Shown here one piece after another: positions 10,279 through 20,511 of a stretch of 64,000 bases of DNA (its first letter is position 1; each line of letters opens with the position of its first letter). The notes beneath the pieces are model-generated. The model ran no database searches and was not told the DNA's origin. It saw only the letters and a list, made by a program, of their open reading frames with translations. The DNA comes from Lachnospiraceae bacterium (GTDB taxonomy: Bacteria; Bacillota; Clostridia; Lachnospirales; Lachnospiraceae). The translations under genes were made by a program, and so were the position numbers. The DNA lies in assembly GCA_021199655.1 (NCBI GenBank), contig JAJQHQ010000092.1, forward strand, positions 17,638 through 81,637, read 5' to 3'.

Positions 10279-10860
10279 TTATTCTGAAAATAGTTTCTTA
10301 TTTTTACGGAAAACACTAATATCTTTCACGATGTTCATTATTTTGGATTCTATTAGTTCTTTTGATGCATTTTCCAGATAAGGAACTGCGCCTTCTGGCG
10401 GAATATCAAATATTTCAGCGATTCTTTCCGCATCTTCATTTGGGATAGAAAACTTTTTGTCGTTGAAGTTATAAGCGTATTGAAAAATTTGCTTTAACAA
10501 GTCATAAAAACATTCGTGTTTCAGTATCTGGTTCATAATATCAAATATTCTATAATCTCTTTCCCTAATATTAACAATGGATTCTACAGCATATGAGGAA
10601 AGGTCAGTTACTGTCTTTAAATCCATTATTTCATGGGACTTAACATCAAATTCACATAATAGATAACCTATTTCGCAATGAAATATATTACACATCTGGT
10701 CGAGGAAATCAATATCCGGAAGACTTTCACCTTTTTCCCATTTTGCGATGAGTTGACGAGTGCAACACAATTTTTCTGCTAATGCTTCTTGTGTTGGGTA
10801 GTCGGATTTTTTTCTTTCGTCTCGGATTCTTTTGCCAATTTTTTCATGATTGTATTCCAT
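10279..10860 (-). CDS. XRE-family HTH regulator
   Basis: KIGKRIRDERKKSDYPTQEALAEKLCCTRQLIAKWEKGESLPDIDFLDQMCNIF. Confidence 0.85.
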   Translation of the reverse strand: MEYNHEKIGKRIRDERKKSDYPTQEALAEKLCCTRQLIAKWEKGESLPDIDFLDQMCNIFHCEIGYLLCEFDVKSHEIMDLKTVTDLSSYAVESIVNIRERDYRIFDIMNQILKHECFYDLLKQIFQYAYNFNDKKFSIPNEDAERIAEIFDIPPEGAVPYLENASKELIESKIMNIVKDISVFRKNKKLFSE

Positions 10861-11154
10861 GTCATCATCCCTTTTATAGATATTTTTTAAAGCATGTTAT
10901 CATTATATAACATATTTATTTATAAATCAACTGAGGATGTCAGATTTTGTGTTCTTTACATATAACATTTTCCGTGCTATGATAATACCATCACAGAAAT
11001 AATCACATTTCTTGATTCAAAAATATGGACATTTCAGATTGTCTTTCTCCGTGTAGAGTTTCTGCAAAATCTAAAGGCATCGGTAATTTATAGTTTTGCC
11101 TGTGTACCGTTCATAGTCTGTATGCAGGTATCTACTGAAAGGAGGGCTTTCTTT

Positions 11155-11424
11155 ATGAAAACCAAACAGAAAGAACTTTTTACAACCGAAAATGCACCAA
11201 TAATGCAGGGACCCGAACATCTTTATTTTTCCAAAGAGAGGACATATAATATGTCCGCAATAGAAACTGACGATATAGACGATATAAACGATATACCGTT
11301 TATCAAAGAAGAAATTGTGCAATTACAAGAGAGAATGAGAAATAATCGTTCTAATTTTAAAACGGATGTCATACATGATGAACCGTTAAGCGCAGAAGAA
11401 ATTGCTGAATTGCCTTTTTATTAA
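11155..11424 (+). CDS. Small acidic hypothetical protein
   Basis: ATG 11155 after GGAGGG; DDIDDINDIP micro-repeat. Confidence 0.5.
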   Translation: MKTKQKELFTTENAPIMQGPEHLYFSKERTYNMSAIETDDIDDINDIPFIKEEIVQLQERMRNNRSNFKTDVIHDEPLSAEEIAELPFY

Positions 11425-11643
11425 ATCGGCAATTCAAGCATGATTATTTTTCATCACTTTTGAACCTTGACAACTCAATATGTATGTAATCGCACATAAT
11501 CTTTTTCGCTGATTCTTGTCTTTTAACAAGTGGGCTTATGACAAGCATCTTTCAAGTTAGTAATTGAATACCTGAAAGCGTTACTTGTATATAAGTTTCA
11601 ATTAAGTGGAAGAATATGGAATAAACGGGAGGTAACGTCAGAA

Positions 11644-11892
11644 TTGTATATGGAAATCTCTGAAAAGCAAAAGACGGTCTATTATTGGCTGTCGAAAGAA
11701 GAGAAAGAGGATTCCGAATTACGTTGCTGTCTGCGTTCCCAATATTATGAATGGGAACAAAAGGGATATTCAGTATGTGTATTCCTTTCTGGAAACAGCA
11801 ACCTTGTAGAAACAACAAAGGATTTGCTTGTCCATAATAAAAAAGTTCTTGCAACAAAAAATTTGGAATGTAGTCAAACGGCGGTATCCTAA
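11644..11892 (+). CDS. Small hypothetical protein upstream of integrase
   Basis: 82-aa ORF; hairpin TATGGCAG-AAATA-CTGCCATA follows. Confidence 0.45.
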   Translation: MYMEISEKQKTVYYWLSKEEKEDSELRCCLRSQYYEWEQKGYSVCVFLSGNSNLVETTKDLLVHNKKVLATKNLECSQTAVS

Positions 11893-11974
11893 AACTCTCT
11901 ACTATGGCAGAAATACTGCCATAGGTACATACAAACGATGATTTCCAAAACATACCATTGGATACAAGAAAATC

Positions 11975-12004
11975 GGCATGTTACAATGTTGTTTGTAACA
12001 TGCC
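11975..12004. promoter_or_regulatory. Inverted repeat in recombinase leader
   Basis: GGCATGTTACAA-tgttgt-TTGTAACATGCC, perfect 12-bp arms, 20 bp before the RBS. Confidence 0.6.
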
Positions 12005-12035
12005 AAGCAAAAAAAATAACATTGGAGGAAAAATA

Positions 12036-14261
12036 ATGAGTGAACCAAGAATTGCAGCTTATATGCGTATTTCTGTCGATATAGAAAAAGACAGAGATAA
12101 CACATCTATCGAAAACCAAAGGAAAATTATCACTGCTTATGTTAAACAAAATTTTCCTAATTCTGAAGTTGACTATTACGAAGACCGAGACAGAAGCGGA
12201 TATACGTTTGGACAAAGAGAACAGTATCAACAAATGCGTCCGTTATTGATGAACGGATATTATAACATTCTCATTGTAAAAGATTTATCCCGTTTTTCTC
12301 GTCGTAATAGTCGTGGACTTGTAGAATTAGAGGATTTGCGTGATGCAGGTGTCCGCATAATTGCTATTGGAGACGGTGTGGATTATCCAACCTATGATGA
12401 CTGGAATAATATTCAGGTACGTTTTCTTTTGAACGAAATGCCTGTCACAGACGCATCCAAGAAGGTAAAAAAGGTTATCGAAATGAGACAGAAAAACGGT
12501 AACTGGATTTGTAGTGTGCCTTACGGATATTATATGGTAGATACCAAAAACATGACATTTGAAGTAGACGAAAAGTCAGCCGAAGTCGTTCGTGAAATTT
12601 TCCGCTTGTATAATAGTGGGTGGGGATACAAAAAAATAGCAAATCATCTGACAGATGAAAAAATCCCCACACCCCGCATGGTGGAAAAAGAACGGAAAGA
12701 ACATGAGATGGAGTTACTAAAAATCAAACGCGATATCAAGATAAAGGCAAGACCTGAATGGTCAGTTGCTACAATTTACGGGATTCTTTCTAATGATTTT
12801 TATATTGGTACTCTTCGTGAACGAAAATATGTACGTCCTATAGTTCATGGCAATGATAAAAAGTTAGATGAAAATGAAAATATTCAATTTTTAAACCACC
12901 ATACGCCTATCGTAGACGAACGTGAATTTTTGAAAGCCAAAGAACAACGGGAAAAAAGAACCAGGTCAAATTACCGTGGTGTTAAAAAATATGATACAAA
13001 TTATTCTGGCTTCTTATTTTGCGGAGACTGCGGCAGTCCAATGTTTTCTATGAGCCGCCCTGATTTGGCGCCTGCTTATATCTGTGGCACATACCATAAA
13101 AGAGGAAAAAAAGGCTGTACCTCACATCATACTCGCATTGATACACTGGATATGATGTTAAAAAACTATGTGGAACGTATTATGAAAATCTCGGATTCAA
13201 TGATTGCTGAACTTGAAAAAGCAATTAAAGACGAACCAAATAAGATGAAAAAATCAGCTGATACGTTGGCAAGTTTAGAGGCAGACTTGGAAAGAGCAAG
13301 AGAGGAATTTAAGGCTACTCAAAAACAAAAAATTCGTGCCATGATGAAAGCGGATGGAGAAAACGCTTCTATCATAGAGGAAACATATGAGGAAATGGAA
13401 CAAGAACTGCTCAATAAAATTGAGGGTATCGAAAAACAAATAACCCTTACTACAGACCGCAGAAATCAAGTTGTTGAAGTAAACCGTATAACAAAAACTG
13501 CACTGGATATTTTTCAGGATATTCTTGATAAGAAAACACTTGATAAAGGCGATTTAAGCATAATCGTTGATAAGATAACCGTGTATGAAAGCAAAAAGAA
13601 TTTCATAGAAATAGAACTTAAACCAGATATTCAAATGCTGTTAGAATCAGGAACACTTACCAACGAAACTCTTGAAGAAGCAGGATACAGAGACAAAACC
13701 GTAAATTTTAATTGGGACATCGGGAGTAACTCATCAGCCACAATAGTCCAGAGTGTAAGGAATCAAAAGGACAAGGCTTTCGGTGTCAATGTTATTTGTG
13801 GTGGCGACCCGCTGGAGATCTTTACAGACCGCGAAGGTGAAATCATTTTAAAAAAATATTCTCCGATCGGAGAACTCGGAAGCTTTGCGAAAGAATACGC
13901 CGAAGCGCTCGCTTCTGCTTCCGGACACAGCGTCTGCATCACCGACCGTGATCAGGTCATTGCGGCGGCCGGCGGTATCCGCAAGGACAGCATCGGCGCC
14001 CCTGTCACCGGCCAGCTCGAAGAAGTCATGAGCGGACGTGAATACGTCAACACGGACCAGAATTCCAAAAAGCACGTTAAGATTACCAGTGAGGACGCCG
14101 GAGATTCCCTCCCGCAAATCATCAGCCCCATACTCTGTGAGGGCGACGTGATCGGTTCCGTCATCCTGCGCGGGCGTGACGGCAGCCGCCGGATGGGTGA
14201 AGCTGAACAGGTACTGGCCAAATGTGCAGCCGGTTTTATGGGGCGCCAGATGGAACAATAA
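12036..14261 (+). CDS. Large serine recombinase (integrase) fused in frame to SpoVT C-terminal fragment
   Basis: ATG 12036 after GGAGG; N-terminal resolvase domain, recombinase and zinc-ribbon motifs (CGDCGSPM...C); reads without stop into GDPLEIFTDREGEIILKKYSPIGELGSFAKEYAEALASASGHSV. Confidence 0.9.
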   Translation: MSEPRIAAYMRISVDIEKDRDNTSIENQRKIITAYVKQNFPNSEVDYYEDRDRSGYTFGQREQYQQMRPLLMNGYYNILIVKDLSRFSRRNSRGLVELEDLRDAGVRIIAIGDGVDYPTYDDWNNIQVRFLLNEMPVTDASKKVKKVIEMRQKNGNWICSVPYGYYMVDTKNMTFEVDEKSAEVVREIFRLYNSGWGYKKIANHLTDEKIPTPRMVEKERKEHEMELLKIKRDIKIKARPEWSVATIYGILSNDFYIGTLRERKYVRPIVHGNDKKLDENENIQFLNHHTPIVDEREFLKAKEQREKRTRSNYRGVKKYDTNYSGFLFCGDCGSPMFSMSRPDLAPAYICGTYHKRGKKGCTSHHTRIDTLDMMLKNYVERIMKISDSMIAELEKAIKDEPNKMKKSADTLASLEADLERAREEFKATQKQKIRAMMKADGENASIIEETYEEMEQELLNKIEGIEKQITLTTDRRNQVVEVNRITKTALDIFQDILDKKTLDKGDLSIIVDKITVYESKKNFIEIELKPDIQMLLESGTLTNETLEEAGYRDKTVNFNWDIGSNSSATIVQSVRNQKDKAFGVNVICGGDPLEIFTDREGEIILKKYSPIGELGSFAKEYAEALASASGHSVCITDRDQVIAAAGGIRKDSIGAPVTGQLEEVMSGREYVNTDQNSKKHVKITSEDAGDSLPQIISPILCEGDVIGSVILRGRDGSRRMGEAEQVLAKCAAGFMGRQMEQ
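13803..14261 (+). pseudogene. spoVT: spoVT 3' part (GAF-like domain), interrupted by the element
   Basis: GDPLEIFTDREGEIILKKYSPIGELGSFAKEYAEAL...CAAGFMGRQMEQ matches SpoVT after its AbrB-like N-terminal domain. Confidence 0.85.
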
Positions 14262-14333
14262 CGTTCCAGTTGTATCATATTTTCTGAAAATTTCGAAATA
14301 TAAAAAAATTTTAAAAAATCCCTCACATTCTAT

Positions 14334-14362
14334 TTGACAAGACCGAAAAGGTATGCTAGAAT
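14334..14362 (+). promoter_or_regulatory. tRNA promoter
   Basis: TTGACA (14334-14339), N17, TAGAAT (14357-14362). Confidence 0.65.
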
Positions 14363-14387
14363 GACTAACCGTAGCGGTTCAATACCT

Positions 14388-14460
14388 GCTGATGTGGCAC
14401 AGTCGGTAGCGCACCTCATTGGTAGTGAGGAGGTCACGAGTTCGATTCTCGTCATCAGCT
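14388..14460 (+). tRNA. tRNA-Thr(GGT)
   Basis: Cloverleaf with acceptor GCTGATG/CATCAGC, anticodon stem CCTCA/TGAGG, loop TTGGTAG, T-arm TTCGATTC. Confidence 0.95.
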
Positions 14461-14475
14461 CTTCTAATCGCTTGG

Positions 14476-14512
14476 AAAGCCTTGATTTTACTGCAAAGTC
14501 AGGGCTTTTTCA
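14476..14512 (+). terminator. Terminator after tRNA-Thr
   Basis: AAAGCCTTGA...TCAGGGCTTTTT. Confidence 0.6.
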
Positions 14513-14537
14513 TTTGTTGAAAAGGTGGTACACGGTG

Positions 14538-16112
14538 TCACTCGCTCAAATACCGTTCATAAATATTTTCCTGATATCCGGCAACGCCACCTACTCTGAT
14601 CACATCTGCCGCTTTTCGCAGCTCCGGATCCGTGATCCGAGCCAGCATTTTCATTCTTTTATCCGAAACCCGTTCATCAGAGAGGCTGGCAAGAGCGTCT
14701 TCCTCTGACATGTGCCAGAAAAAGAATTTTCTGTTCTCAGACATCTTTTCCGTTTTCGTCTTTGTCGCATCCCCTTCATCCAGGACGGATTCCTGCACTG
14801 CACGAGCATCAGCTTTCCGTTTTTCCAAATAATACTGTTTTACTTTCTGCGCAATCAGCAGTCCTTCCGGATCAAAATCTCCTGCATAATATGCCGTCAC
14901 CCCGGCTTTCGCCAACAGATCCAGTAGCAGGACTGCACTCAATCTCGGCTGACCATTCATGCACATACAGGCCCGTCCTCCACGCCAGTGATGGCACAAC
15001 AGGGCATAGACCGAAGGATTCTCCACAATATACATCGTATCCTGCGGACACTCGATCCGTTCCCATCCCGCAATCACGGACAGAGGCACCTGCACCGGTT
15101 CTCCTTCCAGCAGAAACCCCTCTATTCCGGCATGAGGGCTGCCGTCTTTTTTGAATACGTGGATGCCGGAAAGCATGGCATAGTTCGACATATCATCCCG
15201 CAGGATACCTGCTGCCAGATATTGTTTCTGTCTCTGCAAAGCCGGAAAAACAGGAACTTTTTCGGCCGTTGACTCATCAGGCGCCCCCGTTGCCTCCCCC
15301 GCTCCGTGCCGTCTTCGTCCCGTCTCCCAGGAGACAGTCATTGCAAGGATCTGACCTCCTTCTGTACCGTCGTCAAAGGCATGCGGATTTCCTGTCAGAT
15401 GTGCCGCAAATACCGCCAGATATTCCTGCTTGCCGACACGAGCCGGGAGTGCGTTCACTATCGTGGCTCCCATATCCAGATTCTGTGTCAACACTTCCGG
15501 TACATTGCCACTCTCACGGTACTGCTTCATAAACCAGGCGCGTGTCTTTCTCGAAACATCCTCATCCGCGCAGCTATCCCCAAACGAATCCTCTTCCCAT
15601 TCACATTTTCCGGCTGGTGCATTGCCGCCTCTCAAATCCCAGAGCCACTCTCTGGCCGGTGTCCCGGCGTACTTTTCTTCCATCCGCTCAAAAACAGCCG
15701 CCACCGCCTGTTTTTGAGCGAGCTTCCGTTCCTTTTTCCCGATCAGTTCTTCTCCAAAATAGAGGCGAAGCAGTTCGTCTGGCGCAATCTCTCCAAACCG
15801 GCTTTCAGACAGCGCTTTTCTGAAATGATCTGCCCGGACAGTTGCAGATTTTTTCCCGTGATAGTTTTTCCGCAGAAAGCCTTCCAGATCTTCCCGATCC
15901 TGTTCTTTCAGATTGCGAAGTACAACCGAACCCGAGAAACTCCCGTAAGAAAGATATTTCTCCCGAAAACCGTTAAGCAGCCGGTCCAGCACTGGATGCT
16001 CCCGAAAGTATCGAATACATGGTTCACATTTCTTTTCCGACAGACCGCGCTTATCTGTATCGGCTGCAACAACGCCGACAAACGCGTTTTCACTTCCCGA
16101 TCTGTTTTTCAT
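14538..16112 (-). CDS. jetD: Wadjet type I JetD (TIGR02679-like, Toprim-containing)
   Basis: LDMGATIVNALPARVGKQEYLAVFAAHLTGNPHAFD...GVTAYYAGDFDPEGLLIAQKVKQYY; overlaps jetC by 23 bp. Confidence 0.9.
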   Translation of the reverse strand: MKNRSGSENAFVGVVAADTDKRGLSEKKCEPCIRYFREHPVLDRLLNGFREKYLSYGSFSGSVVLRNLKEQDREDLEGFLRKNYHGKKSATVRADHFRKALSESRFGEIAPDELLRLYFGEELIGKKERKLAQKQAVAAVFERMEEKYAGTPAREWLWDLRGGNAPAGKCEWEEDSFGDSCADEDVSRKTRAWFMKQYRESGNVPEVLTQNLDMGATIVNALPARVGKQEYLAVFAAHLTGNPHAFDDGTEGGQILAMTVSWETGRRRHGAGEATGAPDESTAEKVPVFPALQRQKQYLAAGILRDDMSNYAMLSGIHVFKKDGSPHAGIEGFLLEGEPVQVPLSVIAGWERIECPQDTMYIVENPSVYALLCHHWRGGRACMCMNGQPRLSAVLLLDLLAKAGVTAYYAGDFDPEGLLIAQKVKQYYLEKRKADARAVQESVLDEGDATKTKTEKMSENRKFFFWHMSEEDALASLSDERVSDKRMKMLARITDPELRKAADVIRVGGVAGYQENIYERYLSE

Positions 16113-19100
16113 CTTCCACCATCTCCCTGGATGTTCCGTTCCACAGGTAGGCCATGACCGTCACAAATTTCGCGTTTTCAGGACGGTGCAGCTGATAAAT
16201 TGCCAGCGCATCCAGCGTGTCGCAGTCGCCCCAGAGCACCTGGGAATTGATGATAAAATCAAATTCAAATTCGGACATCAGGCGGAACATATCCCGGATG
16301 TTGCGGTTATCGACACCGGCAAACGCCTCGTCCAGAGAAATAATCCGCGGCGCATCATTTCGTCCGCCCTGATATTTGGCCACCACCGCCGAGAACAGCG
16401 GCACATACATGGACATGGCCTTCTCACCGCCGCTGAATGTGCCAAACACACTGTTTGTCAGTTCCTTTTGCTTCTCTCCTGTTTTCTGCGAATAAAGCTG
16501 AAATTCGAACCATTTTCGGTAATCCAGCGCGTCCTTCATCACCTGATAAAAGGACATCGTTCCGCCGCTTTCTCTGGCCCGCCGTCTCGCGTCGTCCACC
16601 TTGGAACGAAAATGTCCGGAAAGCTTCGCCGCTTCATCCTCACGCATCAGGCGGTAATCCTTTTTCAAAAGCTCGACCAGTTCTCTGGTATCCAGCTGAT
16701 CTTCCCTCTCTGCGGTACGGCTTCTCCAGCGCAGGTTCAGCTTCAGGCCGCTTGACGTGTTCATGCCTCCCATCAGCGTGTTCATTTTCTCCACCCACGC
16801 CATGGAGCCGTTGATCTTTCCGCGTATCTTACGGCTGACCGTGTTGGACAAAATATCCTCAAACAGTTCCCGGTCGCCGTCCCGGATGAGATCCTGCAGC
16901 TCCGCAATATCCTCCTCGAGATGCTCCAGAAGCTTCCGAAACGGAATCCGGATCCCCTGATATCTGGCCTGGAAATCCTGCCTTTTCGCAGGCGGATCTC
17001 CTTTGACTGCTTCCTTATCCAGCTCCTCAAACAAACTCGTCTGGGTCGGCTGATAATCGTTCAGCAGAGCTTTGTTTTCAAAAAAGACCTGATTCAGGTC
17101 TGAGATCACTTTTTCTTTCTGGAGATCTTTCGTATCCGGTTCCAGATAAGCCCTGACTTTTGGCGCCGAAGTGCTTTTTCTGTGAGTGCCGCCGGTTTCA
17201 CCGGAATCTTTCCGGGCTGATTTCTCCACAGGGAATTCCTCCGGAAGGCGCACATAGCCAAGCGCCAGTTCCTCCTCGAAGCATCGTTCCAGATGCGCGC
17301 CCTTTCGGGCACATTCGGTCAGCTTTTCTTCTCCCGCTGTCAGCTGCTCCGTCAAAAGCTTCATCCGCTCACTCCGGCTCGTCTGCTCCTCCACACAGGA
17401 CTGCATTTTTGCCGGATATTCATTCAGCCACTTTACGCATGCGTCCAGACGTTCCCGGATCTCCTCATAATCCGTCAGCTTCAGCTGTTCCCGGATGGAA
17501 TCCCGCTCCGCCGCCTCACGTTTTCTGCCGCGCTCGGCGCTTCCCATATCATAACGGATCTGATCCATATCCGCGTCCAGACTTTCCATCCGTTCTTTCA
17601 GTTCTTCGACATGGGAAAGGATCCGCAGATAAAGCTCATGCCCGGATTTCAGCTGATAAAAATGCTGCCGGTAGGTTCCTGCCGCCTCATTTGCCCGCAA
17701 AAAGGTCTCATAATTACACGTCAGATAGAGCTTCTCCGCAATCTGGAGCGCTTCTTTATACAACGTCTGCTGCTTTTCTTTTGTTTCACGCAGTTCTTCC
17801 TCCAGCCGGAGCGTTTCTTTTTCCATACGTTCGCTTTCCCGAACGGCATCGGAAAGAAGCCGGGCCGACTGATGCAGGTCCTCGTCCCCCGGAAAAGCTT
17901 CATATTCACAGGCAAGCTGTGAAATTCTTCCCCGGAGCACATCCGCCTCCTGATTGATTGTCTGCAGTTCTGCTTCCAGAATCGCAATCGCTTCCCGGCA
18001 CGCGGCGATCTTCGCCTGCCGGTTCTGTTCTCTGGCTCTGGTTCCCAGAAATCCTGCCTTATGCTCTCCTGTCACGGTACCGGTCAGCACACCGATCTGC
18101 CAGGTGCCATCCTGCGAAATCGCTGTGGTTCCCTCGCTGTCGTAAGCAATATTTGCCAGGATGCCGGTGATCCTCTGGTTAAAGAAAATATCATTTACCT
18201 CATCATTCAGATCCAGCACATCCAGAATACTTCTGTCCGGCCGTTCTTTTTTCACGAACAGGTAGCGGTCCGCGCAGCCGGGATCCATAGCAAGTACCTG
18301 TTCCCGATCCTCCTCATCAACCACCAGTGCATCGAGAATTCCCATATGGAGGAGTGCTTCCTCCAGCCGGTCGCATGCCGTCTCATCCAGCTTCTGCCCG
18401 AACTCGATCACCTTGTAAAATTCCTGACAGGAAATCCCCATACGCTTCAGGCGTTCCCGGTTCTTCAGAACCGCTTCCGAACGCTCCGGCTCCGGTTCTC
18501 TGTGGTTTTCCCACTCCTCCAGTTCTTTTTTCTGCTCTTCCAGCTGCCCCTGAGTTTCCCTTGCCTGCCGGAGATTCTGCTGCAGGCTGTCATCGAGGGC
18601 TCCTTTGTAGGCCATTCTCCGGTCCGCCGCCAATTGTCTGGCAGCAGCAAAATCCGTATTTTCATTATATGCTTCCACAAAATCAGAGAGCCATTTTAAA
18701 GAATCCCTCTCCAGTTTCATCTCCTGATTGGAACCATTCCAGGCATAAAGCTTCTCTTTCCATTCATTCTGAACCTGCGTCATCAGCGTCTCATACTTTG
18801 TCACTTCCCGCTGCGCTGCATCGGTCTTCTTATGATGTCGTTCCAGATTCTGCAGCTGTTCCTCCACCTGGCGCCGGCAAAGATCCTCTCTGCGCAGGAT
18901 CTCCAGCCCCTGACTGATTCCCTGTACGGTACGGTTCATCTGCGTTTCATGAGAAGTGAACCCATAAGCTTCCCCGAAGTGTTCCTTTAACTCTCCGCAA
19001 AAATACCCATGCTCCTCGAACGCCATCTCCTCCGCTTCTGCGTCCATCTCATCCAGAAATCCCAGAAGTTCCTTCTCTTTTTCATATTGACGGTCCTGCT

Positions 19101-20223
19101 CCTCGCTCTGCCGTTTTTCCAGATCAAGACGCTGTTCCTGTTTCCCTGCGAGACGGGCTTTCTGTTCGTCAATCTGCTTTTCTCTCTCCAGGATCAGCGT
19201 ATCCAGCTCCATCTCTCTGGACTTCAGGGCCACGGCGTCACTCCGGCTTAAGGATTCTTTCTCCTTCTCCATCGCCTCGCGCTCCGCGTCCAGACCAATC
19301 CGCTCCTCCTTAAGCTCTTCGACCCGTGCCTCACAGGCTTTCCGCTCCGCTTCCTGCGTTTTTCTTTCCCGTTCCAGAGCCGCCTGCTGTTTTTGATTCT
19401 CCTCTAGGCGCTCCGCTTTTTCAAACAAAATCAGCCGGTCATACCGATCCAGCACACGGCAGATCTTTTCCGCGGCCTGTTTCCCCTCCTGGCGGCTTTT
19501 CAGATTCAGATTCATTGTGTCCATGTTCTCAATGGCCTCAGACATGGGACGTAAATCCTCATCCGAAAGAGGCTGCAGGGAATCACTCAAAATATCGTTG
19601 ATCACCGATGGTTTGAAATCCTTTGACAGCTTCGGCGTACGCAGCTGGATCAGAAGATCCAGCATCTCCTTGTACTCATCCACCGTCTCAAATCCGAAAA
19701 TCTGGCGATTTACATACTCCATGTAATCCATCTGCCGGTCAAAAAGTACGCCGCCTCCCAGCAGACGGTTCTCCAGCTCCTTTTTGGATAAAGGCACCCG
19801 CTCATCCGTCTCTTTGTAAAGATAAAAATCCTGACCGACCCGCCTGCCGTCCGTCAGGCCAAAATACCATTTGTCCAGCGGCTTCCCCTTGCGGGCACGG
19901 ATCCCCATCCCTATCGTCAGATATGTCTCACTCTCTTTGCGTTTAAACTCCAGATACAGGTAGCCGGTCCGTTCTTCCCGGTCGTCGTCTTCCTCCAGCA
20001 GATAACCGCTCATCTTTCGGTCCCTGGAACCAAAAGGATCCAGACGTTCCGGACTCATATTGCCGTCAAGAAGCAGCGGCACCACGCTCTGCATGGTCAC
20101 CGATTTTCCGGAGCCGTTGGAGCCTCGCAGCAGCATACGTCCGTTCGCAAAGGAAAACTCCTGCTCGTCATAATACCAGAAATTGAGAAAGCCAATTTTA
20201 TTTGCCTGCCACCTGCTGCCCAC
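16090..20223 (-). CDS. jetC: Wadjet type I JetC, SMC-like ATPase (TIGR02680-like)
   Basis: Walker A LLRGSNGSGKS; long coiled coils; TFSGGEKAMSMYVPLFSAVVAKYQGGRNDAPRIISLDEAFAGVDNRN. Confidence 0.95.
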   Translation of the reverse strand: MGSRWQANKIGFLNFWYYDEQEFSFANGRMLLRGSNGSGKSVTMQSVVPLLLDGNMSPERLDPFGSRDRKMSGYLLEEDDDREERTGYLYLEFKRKESETYLTIGMGIRARKGKPLDKWYFGLTDGRRVGQDFYLYKETDERVPLSKKELENRLLGGGVLFDRQMDYMEYVNRQIFGFETVDEYKEMLDLLIQLRTPKLSKDFKPSVINDILSDSLQPLSDEDLRPMSEAIENMDTMNLNLKSRQEGKQAAEKICRVLDRYDRLILFEKAERLEENQKQQAALERERKTQEAERKACEARVEELKEERIGLDAEREAMEKEKESLSRSDAVALKSREMELDTLILEREKQIDEQKARLAGKQEQRLDLEKRQSEEQDRQYEKEKELLGFLDEMDAEAEEMAFEEHGYFCGELKEHFGEAYGFTSHETQMNRTVQGISQGLEILRREDLCRRQVEEQLQNLERHHKKTDAAQREVTKYETLMTQVQNEWKEKLYAWNGSNQEMKLERDSLKWLSDFVEAYNENTDFAAARQLAADRRMAYKGALDDSLQQNLRQARETQGQLEEQKKELEEWENHREPEPERSEAVLKNRERLKRMGISCQEFYKVIEFGQKLDETACDRLEEALLHMGILDALVVDEEDREQVLAMDPGCADRYLFVKKERPDRSILDVLDLNDEVNDIFFNQRITGILANIAYDSEGTTAISQDGTWQIGVLTGTVTGEHKAGFLGTRAREQNRQAKIAACREAIAILEAELQTINQEADVLRGRISQLACEYEAFPGDEDLHQSARLLSDAVRESERMEKETLRLEEELRETKEKQQTLYKEALQIAEKLYLTCNYETFLRANEAAGTYRQHFYQLKSGHELYLRILSHVEELKERMESLDADMDQIRYDMGSAERGRKREAAERDSIREQLKLTDYEEIRERLDACVKWLNEYPAKMQSCVEEQTSRSERMKLLTEQLTAGEEKLTECARKGAHLERCFEEELALGYVRLPEEFPVEKSARKDSGETGGTHRKSTSAPKVRAYLEPDTKDLQKEKVISDLNQVFFENKALLNDYQPTQTSLFEELDKEAVKGDPPAKRQDFQARYQGIRIPFRKLLEHLEEDIAELQDLIRDGDRELFEDILSNTVSRKIRGKINGSMAWVEKMNTLMGGMNTSSGLKLNLRWRSRTAEREDQLDTRELVELLKKDYRLMREDEAAKLSGHFRSKVDDARRRARESGGTMSFYQVMKDALDYRKWFEFQLYSQKTGEKQKELTNSVFGTFSGGEKAMSMYVPLFSAVVAKYQGGRNDAPRIISLDEAFAGVDNRNIRDMFRLMSEFEFDFIINSQVLWGDCDTLDALAIYQLHRPENAKFVTVMAYLWNGTSREMVEDEKQIGK

Positions 20224-20253
20224 TGTGTTTCCTCCTTTGTGTTCTGCGTAATC

Positions 20254-20511
20254 TACTGTAAAAGCGTCGTCAATGGCTAGTCTCGAGCCTTGCTTGCATG
20301 GCTAAGAGACTGGACATTAGACGGTCCTGCGTGCCAGTGGCACGCGTTTAGCACCGACCGAAGCGGAAGCGGAGATACCGGTGGTGATTGCGAGAGTTCC
20401 GAAGGAACGGAGCAATCAGCTTTTACATGTAGTAGTGCAGCGATAACCGCTGCATGGAAATTTACTATAAAAGCGGGAGTGCGAAGCACAGAGCGATTGG
20501 CTTTTATAGTA
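20254..20511. repeat. Tandem pair of palindromic units between jetB and jetC
   Basis: Unit 1 TACTGTAAAAGC (20254)...GCTTTTACATGTAGTA (to 20434); unit 2 TACTATAAAAGC (20463)...GCTTTTATAGTA (to 20511); each with an internal GAA-triloop hairpin. Confidence 0.8.

Larger units (their letters stand above)
1..13803 (+). mobile_element. Right-hand part of an integrative element inserted in spoVT; left end is outside the window
   Basis: AT-rich block with primase tail, XRE regulators, resolvase and terminal large serine recombinase; abrupt switch to GC-richer SpoVT coding sequence at ~13.80 kb. Confidence 0.8.

Noticed and set aside
10184-10381. 65-aa ORF across the terminator hairpin
   Set aside because: Consists of the inverted repeat and the antisense of the XRE gene tail.
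13848-14326. Minus-strand ORFs opposite the spoVT fragment
   Set aside because: The plus strand has clear SpoVT homology; antisense translations show no family features.
16186-20000. Many long plus-strand ORFs opposite jetC (for example 17160-17957)
   Set aside because: Antisense shadows of a GC-rich coiled-coil gene; low-complexity translations and no RBS or domains.
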